From NCBI GenBank assembly GCA_013813145.1, contig JACCSE010000285.1:1-9330 (forward strand): DNA of 9,330 bases, given 5' to 3'. The translations under genes and the position numbers were made by a program. Below, in pieces: positions 1 through 5,975 of this stretch (within the stretch, counting starts at the first letter, position 1; every line of letters starts with the position of its first letter). The notes beneath the pieces were generated by a model. That model ran no database searches, had not been told where the DNA came from, and saw only the letters and a list, made by a program, of their open reading frames with translations. This DNA is from Gemmatimonadales bacterium (GTDB lineage Bacteria; Gemmatimonadota; Gemmatimonadetes; Gemmatimonadales; GWC2-71-9).

Positions 1-570
1 CACCAGGGTGTAGGCGCTCAGCGCGGGGATCCCGGCGCGAGGGAGCGCGTCGATGGCGAAGCCCGCGGCCAGCCCGAGCACCGCGCTCGCCCCCATGGCG
101 ATCCCCATCCGGCGGGCGAATGCGCGGGCCAGCACGTCATCCGGAAGAAAATCCCGGATCCACGGCGACCAGGCCGCGCCCGACACGGTCAGGAACGCCG
201 CCGCGGGCACCAGGCACGCGAAGAGCGCACCGATGCGCCGCTCGGGCGGAAACAGCCACGGCACCGCGACCGCCAGCCCCCAGCAGACGCGGCCGGCGAG
301 CGACGCGCACCAGGTGATCGCCTTCCGCATTCGCCAGCGCTCGATCAGCGCCACGGTCGGCAGTTGCAGCACCGTGGCGAGCGGCCCGAGTGCTGCCAGG
401 AGCCCGATCCCCGCGTTCGACATGCCGAGCAGCAGCGCGAACCCCACCAGCAGCGGCCCGCTGGTGAGCGACTCCCGAACCTGGGAGCAGACGCCGTCGC
501 CCAGAAAGGCGATGAGCCCCCGCCGGCGGGCGGCCTCGTCAACCTCGGCGACGGGGCGCCAGAAGCTCAC
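1..570 (-). CDS. Major facilitator superfamily (MFS) transporter, C-terminal part outside window
   Basis: The minus strand reads open from a GTG at 570 to the left edge, giving 190 residues with no stop; the rest lies outside the window. The product is an inner-membrane protein with long hydrophobic stretches at about residues 38-70, 84-107 and 113-131, followed by a helix pair around 157-173. A basic loop (E-R-W-R-M-R-K, residues 77-83) sits after the second visible helix, where MFS carriers have their motif A-like loop. The W-S-P-W-I-R-D-F-L-P segment (134-143) resembles a loop seen in MFS proteins of unknown substrate. The GTG was chosen because a purine-rich GGCGAGAG lies just upstream and no in-frame ATG precedes it. 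The opposite strand also has open frames here, but they give Ser/Arg/Pro-rich sequence without membrane character. Substrate is unknown. It is transcribed divergently from the VKOR gene. Confidence 0.8.
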   Translation of the reverse strand, partial: MSFWRPVAEVDEAARRRGLIAFLGDGVCSQVRESLTSGPLLVGFALLLGMSNAGIGLLAALGPLATVLQLPTVALIERWRMRKAITWCASLAGRVCWGLAVAVPWLFPPERRIGALFACLVPAAAFLTVSGAAWSPWIRDFLPDDVLARAFARRMGIAMGASAVLGLAAGFAIDALPRAGIPALSAYTLV

Positions 571-621
571 GCGACTCTCGCCACGACGGGTTGCCCCGAA
601 GCCCGGGGGCGCCGAAACTCC
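571..621. promoter_or_regulatory. Divergent intergenic region, MFS transporter / VKOR
   Basis: These 51 bases separate the GTG of the minus-strand transporter from the ATG of the plus-strand VKOR gene and must hold the 5' signals of both, unless transcription starts inside the genes. No convincing -35/-10 pair is visible. A GGGGG run at 605-609 could act as a loose Shine-Dalgarno for the ATG at 622. It lies in the right arm of a 5-bp inverted repeat (GCCCC at 593-597, GGGGC at 606-610), which could be chance in sequence this GC-rich. The regulatory role is inferred from position only. Confidence 0.35.
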
Positions 622-1068
622 ATGACCATGTCCAACCCCCTGCGCTACCGGATGGCGATCGCGCTGCTGGCCCTCGTCGCCGCCCTGGTCGCCCTCTATC
701 TGTTTCTGTGGAAAGCCGGGTTGACCGGGCCGCTGACCTGCACCGCCAACCGCGGCTGCGAGACCGCCATGAACAGCCAGTGGGGCTGGTTCCTCGGCGT
801 GGACGTGGCGCTCATCGGGGCCATCGGCTACATCCTCATCCTTGGCGCCGCCATCTGGGGACTGCACCCCGACCGGGCGCAGTCCGCCGCCCCAACGCTC
901 GCCCTGCTGGCCCTCATCGTCCCCGCGGTCCTGTTCACCATCCGGTTGAAATACGCCGAGTGGGGCATTCTGGGGACGTTCTGTCCCTGGTGCTTCGAGA
1001 GCACCGTGACCATCGCGCTCTGCCTGATCCTGGCCCTGCTGGATTATCGCCGGGTGCGGGTAGGGTAA
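622..1068 (+). CDS. Vitamin K epoxide reductase (VKOR) family membrane protein
   Basis: This 148-residue membrane protein has four likely transmembrane helices (about 11-30, 57-80, 89-107 and 122-140). It carries the VKOR cysteine set: a loop pair Cys40/Cys46 between helices 1 and 2, and a Cys121-Pro-Trp-Cys124 motif at the start of helix 4. The loop reads G-C-E-T-A-M-N-S followed by W-x-W-F-L-G-V, matching the bacterial VKOR pattern with its conserved Ser. The Cys spacing of six matches the cyanobacterial enzyme. VKOR proteins reoxidise periplasmic thiol oxidases (DsbA/thioredoxin-like) and hand the electrons to membrane quinone. Many bacterial VKORs carry a fused thioredoxin domain; this one ends right after helix 4, so its partner must be encoded elsewhere. 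The ATG at 622 fits better than upstream in-frame starts, which add non-membrane sequence overlapping the divergent transporter gene. ATG 628 is an alternative. UbiD follows 16 bases downstream. Confidence 0.88.
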   Translation: MTMSNPLRYRMAIALLALVAALVALYLFLWKAGLTGPLTCTANRGCETAMNSQWGWFLGVDVALIGAIGYILILGAAIWGLHPDRAQSAAPTLALLALIVPAVLFTIRLKYAEWGILGTFCPWCFESTVTIALCLILALLDYRRVRVG

Positions 1069-1084
1069 CTTATTCTTCCCGCCC

Positions 1085-2854
1085 ATGGCCACCCGCCCCC
1101 GCTACTTCCCCGACCTTCAGAGCTTCGTCGCTCACCTCGAGCGAGGCGGACAGCTCCGCCGGGTCCACGCCGAGGTGGACCCGGTGCTGGAGGTGCCTGA
1201 GATCGTCCAGCGGGTGGTGCGGGAGCGGGGCCCGGCACTGCTGTTCGAGCGGCCCAAGGGTTCGGAGTTTCCGCTGGTGATGAATCTCTTCGGGACCATG
1301 GACCGGATCGAGATCGCGCTCGGCCGCCCGCCCCGGGCGATCGGCGCCGAGCTGGTCCAGACGCTACAGCGACTCAACCCGCCGAGCCTCAAAGCGCTGT
1401 GGCAATCGCGCGGATTCGTGGCGCGGGGGCGGTTCATGCGACCCCGGACCGTGTCGCGCGCTCCGGTACAGGAAGTGGTGGAGGCCCCCCGGCTCACGAC
1501 GTTGCCCCACGTGAAGAGCTGGCCCCGGGACGGCGGGCGGTTCATCACCTTCGGCCCGACCATCACCCACGATCCGGGCAGCGGCCGGCGCAACTACGGG
1601 CTCTACCGGCTCCAGGTCTTCGACGACGCGACGACCGGCATGCACTGGCAGAGCATGAAGGGCGGCAGGGGACACCACTACGAGGCGGAACAGCGGGGCG
1701 TACCGCTCGAGGCCGCCGTCGTCCTGGGCGGCGACCCGATCCTGATGCTCGCCGCGATCCTGCCGCTGCCCGAGGACATGGACGAGCTTGCCTTCGCCGG
1801 CTTTCTTCGTGGCGCGGCCACCGAGCTGGTTCCCGGCCGCACGGTATCGATCCCGGTGCCCGCCAACGCCGAATTCATCCTGGAAGGCGTCGTTCCCCCG
1901 GGCGAGCGACGTCCCGAGGGACCGTTCGGCGACCACTTCGGGCACTACTCCGAGGCCGCGGATTTCCCGGTCTTCCACGTCCGGCAGGTCACCCGGCGGC
2001 GGCAGCCGCTCTACCCCGCCACGGTGGTGGGCAAACCGCCGCAGGAGGACAAGGCTATGGGTATCGCGGTGGGCGAGATGGTAGGGCCGCTCATCCGGAT
2101 GATCAACCCGAACGTGGTGGACCTCTACGCCTTCGAGAACGCCAGCTTCCACAACCTGCTCGGCGTCTCGCTCAAGGAGCGGCATCCCAAGGAGGTGGTG
2201 AAGACCGCCTTCAACCTGCTTGGCACCGGGCAGCTCGCGCTCACGAAGGTGACGATCCTGGTGCGCGAGAACGTGGATCCACGCAGCTTCGACGCACTGC
2301 TCCGGGAGCTGTGGTATCGCTTCGAGCCCGAGGAGCGGATGCTGCTGCTGCCGATCGCGCCGCTGGACACGCTGGACTACACGTCCTACCGGATGCACGT
2401 GGGCAGCAAGCTGGTCCTCGACGCTACCGGCGAGGCGGTCACCTCGGATCCCCCGCCCCGGTCAGTGGCGGATCCCGTGAGCGGGGACCCGCGGGTGTCC
2501 CGGCATCGCCTGATGGAAGGCGGATTCCTCGTCGTCACCGCCAAATGCGAGCCGCGGGCCGTCCTGGAGCGTTTGGTCCGCTGGGAGGGGCTCGGCCCGG
2601 TGAAGTTCGTCGTCGCGGTGAGCGAGGACGTGGACCTTCAGGACGAAGCGAGCGTTCTGTGGGGGATCTTCACCCGCTTCGACCCGGCCCGGGACATCAT
2701 CATGACCGAGCAGGAGTTCGTGGGCGCGCGACCGGTGTACCGGGGCCGGGTCGGGATCGATGCTACCTGGAAGCAGGGCTATCCGCTTCCGCTGGAGATG
2801 GATCCCGCCGTGGTTCGGCTGGTGGACCGGCGCTGGGGGGAGTACTTCCCATAA
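1085..2854 (+). CDS. UbiD family prenylated-FMN-dependent decarboxylase
   Basis: The 589-residue product is a UbiD-type decarboxylase, which uses prenylated FMN (made by UbiX) to decarboxylate unsaturated or aromatic acids. Family motifs are intact: N170-Y-G-L-Y-R175 followed by Q-V-F-D-D (cofactor and metal site, Asn168/Arg173 in fungal Fdc1), D-E-L-A-F-A-G-F-L-R-G with Glu234, and E278-G-P-F-G-D283, where Glu278 and Asp283 take the places of the catalytic Glu277/Glu282. The C-terminal domain has the expected G-x-K-L/ATGE region. At 589 residues it is longer than the roughly 490-residue E. coli UbiD and nearer the long forms of epsilonproteobacteria, linked to menaquinone synthesis by the futalosine route. 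A role in quinone synthesis is therefore plausible but not shown; other aromatic acids are possible substrates. No ubiX lies in the window. The gene probably shares a transcript with VKOR. The ATG has no visible Shine-Dalgarno. Confidence 0.9.
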   Translation: MATRPRYFPDLQSFVAHLERGGQLRRVHAEVDPVLEVPEIVQRVVRERGPALLFERPKGSEFPLVMNLFGTMDRIEIALGRPPRAIGAELVQTLQRLNPPSLKALWQSRGFVARGRFMRPRTVSRAPVQEVVEAPRLTTLPHVKSWPRDGGRFITFGPTITHDPGSGRRNYGLYRLQVFDDATTGMHWQSMKGGRGHHYEAEQRGVPLEAAVVLGGDPILMLAAILPLPEDMDELAFAGFLRGAATELVPGRTVSIPVPANAEFILEGVVPPGERRPEGPFGDHFGHYSEAADFPVFHVRQVTRRRQPLYPATVVGKPPQEDKAMGIAVGEMVGPLIRMINPNVVDLYAFENASFHNLLGVSLKERHPKEVVKTAFNLLGTGQLALTKVTILVRENVDPRSFDALLRELWYRFEPEERMLLLPIAPLDTLDYTSYRMHVGSKLVLDATGEAVTSDPPPRSVADPVSGDPRVSRHRLMEGGFLVVTAKCEPRAVLERLVRWEGLGPVKFVVAVSEDVDLQDEASVLWGIFTRFDPARDIIMTEQEFVGARPVYRGRVGIDATWKQGYPLPLEMDPAVVRLVDRRWGEYFP

Positions 2855-2877
2855 GCCTGTCCCTGTCCGTAGGGGCG

Positions 2878-3357
2878 TCAGGACCGCGCCGCCCGCATCT
2901 TCTCCTGGTACGTGGCGATGAGCCGGCGCATCAGCGCGGCGCTCCGCTGTATTCCCTCGGGATCGGTGTCCGGCACACCACCCGCGCCGCCGCCGACGGT
3001 CTTCACCACCGAATCCCCCAGGGCACGGAAGTCACCGTTATCCCCGACGCCGACGCGGTTGATATCGGTGAGCATGGCGTCCACCAGCGTGCCCGCCGCA
3101 CTCCGGTATCCGGCCATGCTGCCCTCGCCAAGGCGGCCGCTGGAGTCTTCGACGACCTGAAGCTGGGCCAACATTCCGGGAATGAGCCGTGGCGCCTCGA
3201 ATTCCACGCCGCTCTCCGCCGCTCCGAGCCGCTCGCCGGTGCCCGTGATTGCCGAGTCGGCCGGGGTGCCTTCGAGCGTTCGGCCCGAATCCGAGCTCTG
3301 CGATCGACAGGCCGCTGGCAGGACCAGAGCAAGGAAGAGAAGTTGACGGGGAATCAT
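2878..3357 (-). CDS. Putative lipoprotein, function unknown
   Basis: The product has 159 residues and no domain I recognise. The N-terminus is a short signal peptide: Arg4, a hydrophobic core L-L-F-L-A-L-V-L, then L-P-A-A-Cys17, a plausible though not ideal lipobox (Pro at -3). The mature part is mostly polar with a Ser/Thr/Gly/Glu-rich start and a probably helical C-terminal half ending in basic residues; it has no further membrane segment and no other cysteine. An outer- or inner-membrane-anchored periplasmic protein is the best guess. The frame stays open upstream to a GTG at 3429, but ATG 3357 is preferred: a GAGGCG ribosome-binding site (3362-3367) precedes it and the signal peptide begins there. 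It is the last gene in the minus-strand series, 93 bases after the kinase, and converges on the UbiD gene with a 23-base gap lacking a clear terminator. Confidence 0.72.
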   Translation of the reverse strand: MIPRQLLFLALVLPAACRSQSSDSGRTLEGTPADSAITGTGERLGAAESGVEFEAPRLIPGMLAQLQVVEDSSGRLGEGSMAGYRSAAGTLVDAMLTDINRVGVGDNGDFRALGDSVVKTVGGGAGGVPDTDPEGIQRSAALMRRLIATYQEKMRAARS

Positions 3358-3361
3358 GATG

Positions 3362-3367
3362 CGCCTC
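3362..3367 (-). promoter_or_regulatory. Ribosome-binding site of the lipoprotein gene
   Basis: GAGGCG on the minus strand lies four bases before the ATG at 3357. It decides the start against the longer upstream reading from a GTG at 3429, which would bury the signal peptide behind 24 extra residues. Confidence 0.6.
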
Positions 3368-3436
3368 GCGCTTGCGGTAGTGGTCGAAGGATCGAGGAGA
3401 TGGCGGGGCGTTGCGGTGTCGGAGGTCACGGGACGT

Positions 3437-3450
3437 CGGGGCTCGCCCCG
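3437..3450 (-). terminator. GC hairpin directly after the kinase stop codon
   Basis: The 14 bases right after the kinase TAG form a near-perfect inverted repeat, CGGGG-CGAG-CCCCG on the minus strand (5-bp all-GC stem with a four-base loop, or 6-bp stem with a two-base loop). No U-run follows, so it is not a classical intrinsic terminator. It could be a U-less terminator, an attenuating or transcript-stabilising hairpin, or chance in GC-rich DNA. Its placement exactly at the end of the tightly packed gene cluster and before a 93-base gap supports a function. Confidence 0.35.
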
Positions 3451-4548
3451 CTATCTCCTGAACAACCTGCCAAACACCCCCGTGCCCACCACCCCCTCCA
3501 GGGCCTGCGCCAACTCAGTCATCGAGCTGTAGCGGCTCGCCGCGTCCATGGCGAGGCACTTGGTGATCACCGCTTCGAGCTTCGCGGGAAGCTCGGGGCG
3601 AACCTCGCGAAGTATCTGGGGTGACCCCCTGAGTCGGGCGATCATCGTCTCCTGCGCCGACTTGCCCGGGAAGGGCAGTTGCCCGGTGAACAGCTCGAAC
3701 GCCAGGACCCCCAGGGCGTAGATGTCACTCCGGCCGTCCAGGGGCTTTCCGCGGATCTGCTCCGGGCTCATGAACTCCGGGGTGCCGAGCACGATGCCGG
3801 TGGCGGTGAGCTTGGCGACCTCGGCACCCGCCCGGCGCTCCTTGGCCAGGCCGAAGTCCATGACGACCGCCCGGAAGGTCGGCGCCGTGCCCGGCTCCTC
3901 CTGGGGCACCAGCATCACGTTCTCCGGCTTGAGGTCGCGGTGGATGATCTGGAGCTCGTGGGCGTGCTGCAGGCCGTGGCACATCTGGACCAGCAGCGGG
4001 ATCCCTTCGTCCGCCGAGAACGGGCCGCGCCGACTCTCGTGCTCGCTCAGCGGCTCGCCTTCGAGATAGGGCATGACGAGGTAGATCAGCCGGTCGGCGG
4101 TTTCGCCCAGGCGCAGGATGGGGCAGACGTTCGGATGGTCCAGCCGGGTCGCGATCGTCGCCTCTCGCCGGAGCCGCTCGACCGAAGCCGGATCGCGGGA
4201 GAGCCGAGGAATCAGGATCTTCACCGCCACCGACCGATTGCTGTCGAGCTCCTCGGCGCGGTAGACATAGGACATGCCGCCTTCGCCCAGGCGGCGGCCG
4301 ACGCGGTAGCGGGTATCGAGAACCTGGCCGCTGAGCGATGCCAGCGGGTCAGCAGCGCCGCGGGGCCGGGGGGCAGTTTGCTCCGTCAGTGAGCCTTCGT
4401 CCCCTGGGTTGTGCGGCACTTCCCGCCCCCCTGCCCCGCCGCCCCGCTGCCCCGCTGCCTCCTCGACCAGCATACTCCCATCCGCGACGCAGAATCGTGC
4501 CGGCGGCTGGTACGCCGTCTGACAACGGGGGCAGCGGCGAATGCTCAA
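3451..4548 (-). CDS. Soluble Hanks-type Ser/Thr protein kinase with N-terminal zinc-ribbon-like motif
   Basis: The 365-residue protein has an N-terminal ribbon motif C6-P-R-C9 ... F-C20-V-A-D23-G, a Gly/Pro-rich linker at about 30-75, and a kinase domain at about 81-352. All catalytic elements are present: glycine loop L-G-E-G-G-M (88-92), Lys110 in V-A-V-K, Glu129 in helix C, H203-R-D205-L-K-P-E-N210, D231-F-G, and S261-P-E in place of A-P-E. Thr248 and Thr250 in the activation loop are likely autophosphorylation sites. No transmembrane helix or extracellular sensor domain follows; the protein ends shortly after the kinase fold, so it should be cytoplasmic. The start is a TTG whose last two bases fall within the upstream TGA (TTGA), implying translational coupling to the diguanylate cyclase. 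The next in-frame ATG (codon 26) would remove the ribbon. The linker is encoded by an 8-bp tandem repeat. Substrates are unknown. Confidence 0.92.
   Translation of the reverse strand: MSIRRCPRCQTAYQPPARFCVADGSMLVEEAAGQRGGGAGGREVPHNPGDEGSLTEQTAPRPRGAADPLASLSGQVLDTRYRVGRRLGEGGMSYVYRAEELDSNRSVAVKILIPRLSRDPASVERLRREATIATRLDHPNVCPILRLGETADRLIYLVMPYLEGEPLSEHESRRGPFSADEGIPLLVQMCHGLQHAHELQIIHRDLKPENVMLVPQEEPGTAPTFRAVVMDFGLAKERRAGAEVAKLTATGIVLGTPEFMSPEQIRGKPLDGRSDIYALGVLAFELFTGQLPFPGKSAQETMIARLRGSPQILREVRPELPAKLEAVITKCLAMDAASRYSSMTELAQALEGVVGTGVFGRLFRR
4421..4458 (-). repeat. Imperfect 8-bp tandem repeat (about 4.75 copies) with G-quadruplex pattern
   Basis: Read on the minus strand from 4458: GCAGCGGG, GCAGCGGG, GCGGCGGG, GCAGGGGG, then partial GCGGGA. 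The first two units are identical and the next two each differ by one base from the first. The repeat begins at the first base of kinase codon 31 and encodes the glycine-rich linker. The same stretch contains G-runs of 4, 4, 4, 6 and 3 bases separated by loops of 4, 4, 2 and 1 bases, the canonical pattern for a G-quadruplex on the coding strand and mRNA. Confidence 0.8.
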
Positions 4549-5975
4549 TCGCGGAACCGGTTCCGGCCTTCGTTCTTGGCGCGATAGAGATGGTTGTCGG
4601 CCAGGCGGAGGAGGGAGTCGCCGTCGGTGACCCGCTCGTCCGGGTAGGTGGCGATCCCGATGCTGATGGTCACCCGCACCGGCTGACCGGTCTCGCCGAA
4701 GTCGTGGGTCGCCACCCGGCGCAGGATGCGCTCGGCGAAGTTACGGGACTCGGCGTTGGTGGTCTCGGGAAGCAGCACGACGAACTCCTCGCCGCCATAC
4801 CGCGCGACGATGTCCACCGAGCGCTGTTCCCGCTTGAGCAGGGCGGAGAGCTGCTTGAGCACCCGGTCGCCCACCAGGTGGCCATAGGTGTCGTTGATCT
4901 GCTTGAAGTTGTCGATGTCGATCATCATCCCGGTGAGCATCGTGGCGTACCGGGCGGCGCGGTCCATCTCCTGCTCCAGCTTCTGCATCATGGCGCGCCG
5001 GTTGAAGCAGTTGGTGAGCGGGTCGGTCTCGGCCAGGTGCCGCATCTGCTCCTGGCCCATGACCGCATTCTCCAGATCGTAGGCCTTCTCCAGCGACGCC
5101 ACCGCGGCGTTGATCACTTGCTCGGCGAACTGTACATCCTGCTCGTTGAGCGGCGCATCGTCGGTGGTGGTACGGAGAAAGAAGACGCCGGCGGGTTGCT
5201 GCCGCAGGGAGAAGCGGATGGCGATCGCGCTCCGGGTCGGCACCGGCCTGCCTTCCGCCTCCCAGTTTTCCCGGATCTCCTGGTAGAGCGGATCGGTGTG
5301 GACGTCCCGGACCAGCACCACCTCGCCGGTGGCGAGGGCGTGCTGGATCTCGGGATATCGCCTGAGATCCACCGGCAGGTTGTGCAGCATCGGGTTTTCG
5401 AACGCCGCGACGACGGTGCCCCGGTCGTCGTCGGGCCCGGCGATGATGAGCGAACAGCGGGAGATGTTGAGGCCCTGGGCCACCCGCCGCACCAGGATCT
5501 GGTAGATCTCGTCCGGCTTGAGCGACGCGGTCACCTCCTGCATGATGTCCATCATCTCGGAGCGGGAGCGCGCCTCGGCCCGGGCCTGATTCAGCTCCCG
5601 ACCGACCCGGAGATGGGCCTTGACCCGGGCGAGCAGCTCCCGCACCCGGAACGGCTTGGGGATGAAGTCGCTCGCGCCGAGGCCGAGCGAGCGGACCGTG
5701 GCCTCCTCCGGCGGCATCGACGAGATCATCAGCACCGGCAGGTCCTTGAAGCGGGGATCGGCCTTCACCCGCTGGAGCAGTTGGAGCCCGTCCACTTTGG
5801 GCATCATGATGTCGAGCAGGAGGAGGTCGAACTGCTCGGAGGTCAGATGCTCGAAGAGGTGCTCGCCGCCGGGGACGGTGAGCACCTCGTAGCCGTTCTC
5901 CTTGAGGATCCAGGACAGGGTCCGGGAGAGCGCTTGATCGTCGTCGGCGACGAGGATCTTGGGGGCCATCGGCAT
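4545..5975 (-). CDS. Response regulator diguanylate cyclase (REC-GAF-GGDEF)
   Basis: The 476-residue cytoplasmic regulator has three parts. A receiver domain (about 5-122) has the acidic pocket D11-D12-D13, phosphoacceptor Asp55, Ser85/86 and Lys107-Pro. A GAF-like domain (about 140-297) is flanked by helical linkers at about 123-147 and 280-312. A GGDEF domain (about 313-476) has D318-P-L-T, D353-I-D-N-F-K-x-I-N-D, G-H (365-366) and the active site G394-G-E-E-F398. An R385-x-x-D388 inhibitory site sits five residues before the active site. It should therefore make c-di-GMP from two GTP, with product inhibition, under control of phosphorylation and of whatever the GAF domain senses. No histidine kinase partner is in the window; a Ser/Thr kinase gene follows with a 4-base overlap. 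The ATG directly abuts the TGA of the upstream dehydratase gene and has an AGG four bases upstream; ATG at codon 3 is an alternative. Confidence 0.94.
   Translation of the reverse strand: MPMAPKILVADDDQALSRTLSWILKENGYEVLTVPGGEHLFEHLTSEQFDLLLLDIMMPKVDGLQLLQRVKADPRFKDLPVLMISSMPPEEATVRSLGLGASDFIPKPFRVRELLARVKAHLRVGRELNQARAEARSRSEMMDIMQEVTASLKPDEIYQILVRRVAQGLNISRCSLIIAGPDDDRGTVVAAFENPMLHNLPVDLRRYPEIQHALATGEVVLVRDVHTDPLYQEIRENWEAEGRPVPTRSAIAIRFSLRQQPAGVFFLRTTTDDAPLNEQDVQFAEQVINAAVASLEKAYDLENAVMGQEQMRHLAETDPLTNCFNRRAMMQKLEQEMDRAARYATMLTGMMIDIDNFKQINDTYGHLVGDRVLKQLSALLKREQRSVDIVARYGGEEFVVLLPETTNAESRNFAERILRRVATHDFGETGQPVRVTISIGIATYPDERVTDGDSLLRLADNHLYRAKNEGRNRFRD

Noticed and set aside
593..610. Inverted repeat GCCCC/GGGGC in the divergent region as an operator
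   Set aside because: The stem is only 5 bp, all GC, with an 8-base loop; such repeats are common by chance here. It is mentioned only in the intergenic entry.
364..621. An upstream extension of the VKOR frame to an ATG at 364
   Set aside because: The extra 86 residues are charged and lack family similarity, and they overlap the divergent transporter gene. The membrane protein begins naturally at 622.
53..625. A 190-residue plus-strand open frame at the left edge
   Set aside because: It is Ser/Ala/Pro/Arg-rich and overlaps the minus-strand frame that encodes a clear membrane transporter.
1364..2398. A 344-residue open frame on the minus strand
   Set aside because: It is fully antisense to UbiD, which has intact catalytic motifs; the translation is low-complexity and domain-free.
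2861..2874. A possible terminator hairpin between UbiD and the lipoprotein gene
   Set aside because: Only a 4-bp stem (CCCT/AGGG) with a six-base loop and no U-run on either strand; too weak to call.
1399..3624. A 741-residue open frame on the plus strand
   Set aside because: It overlaps UbiD in another frame and runs antisense through the lipoprotein and the kinase end. Its Arg/Gly/Ala/Pro-rich translation shows no family motif.
4553..4564. A perfect 12-bp palindrome GGAACCGGTTCC just before the kinase start
   Set aside because: It falls in the last codons of the cyclase gene, encoding the common G-R-N-R ending of GGDEF domains. Nothing else suggests an operator inside this coupled junction.
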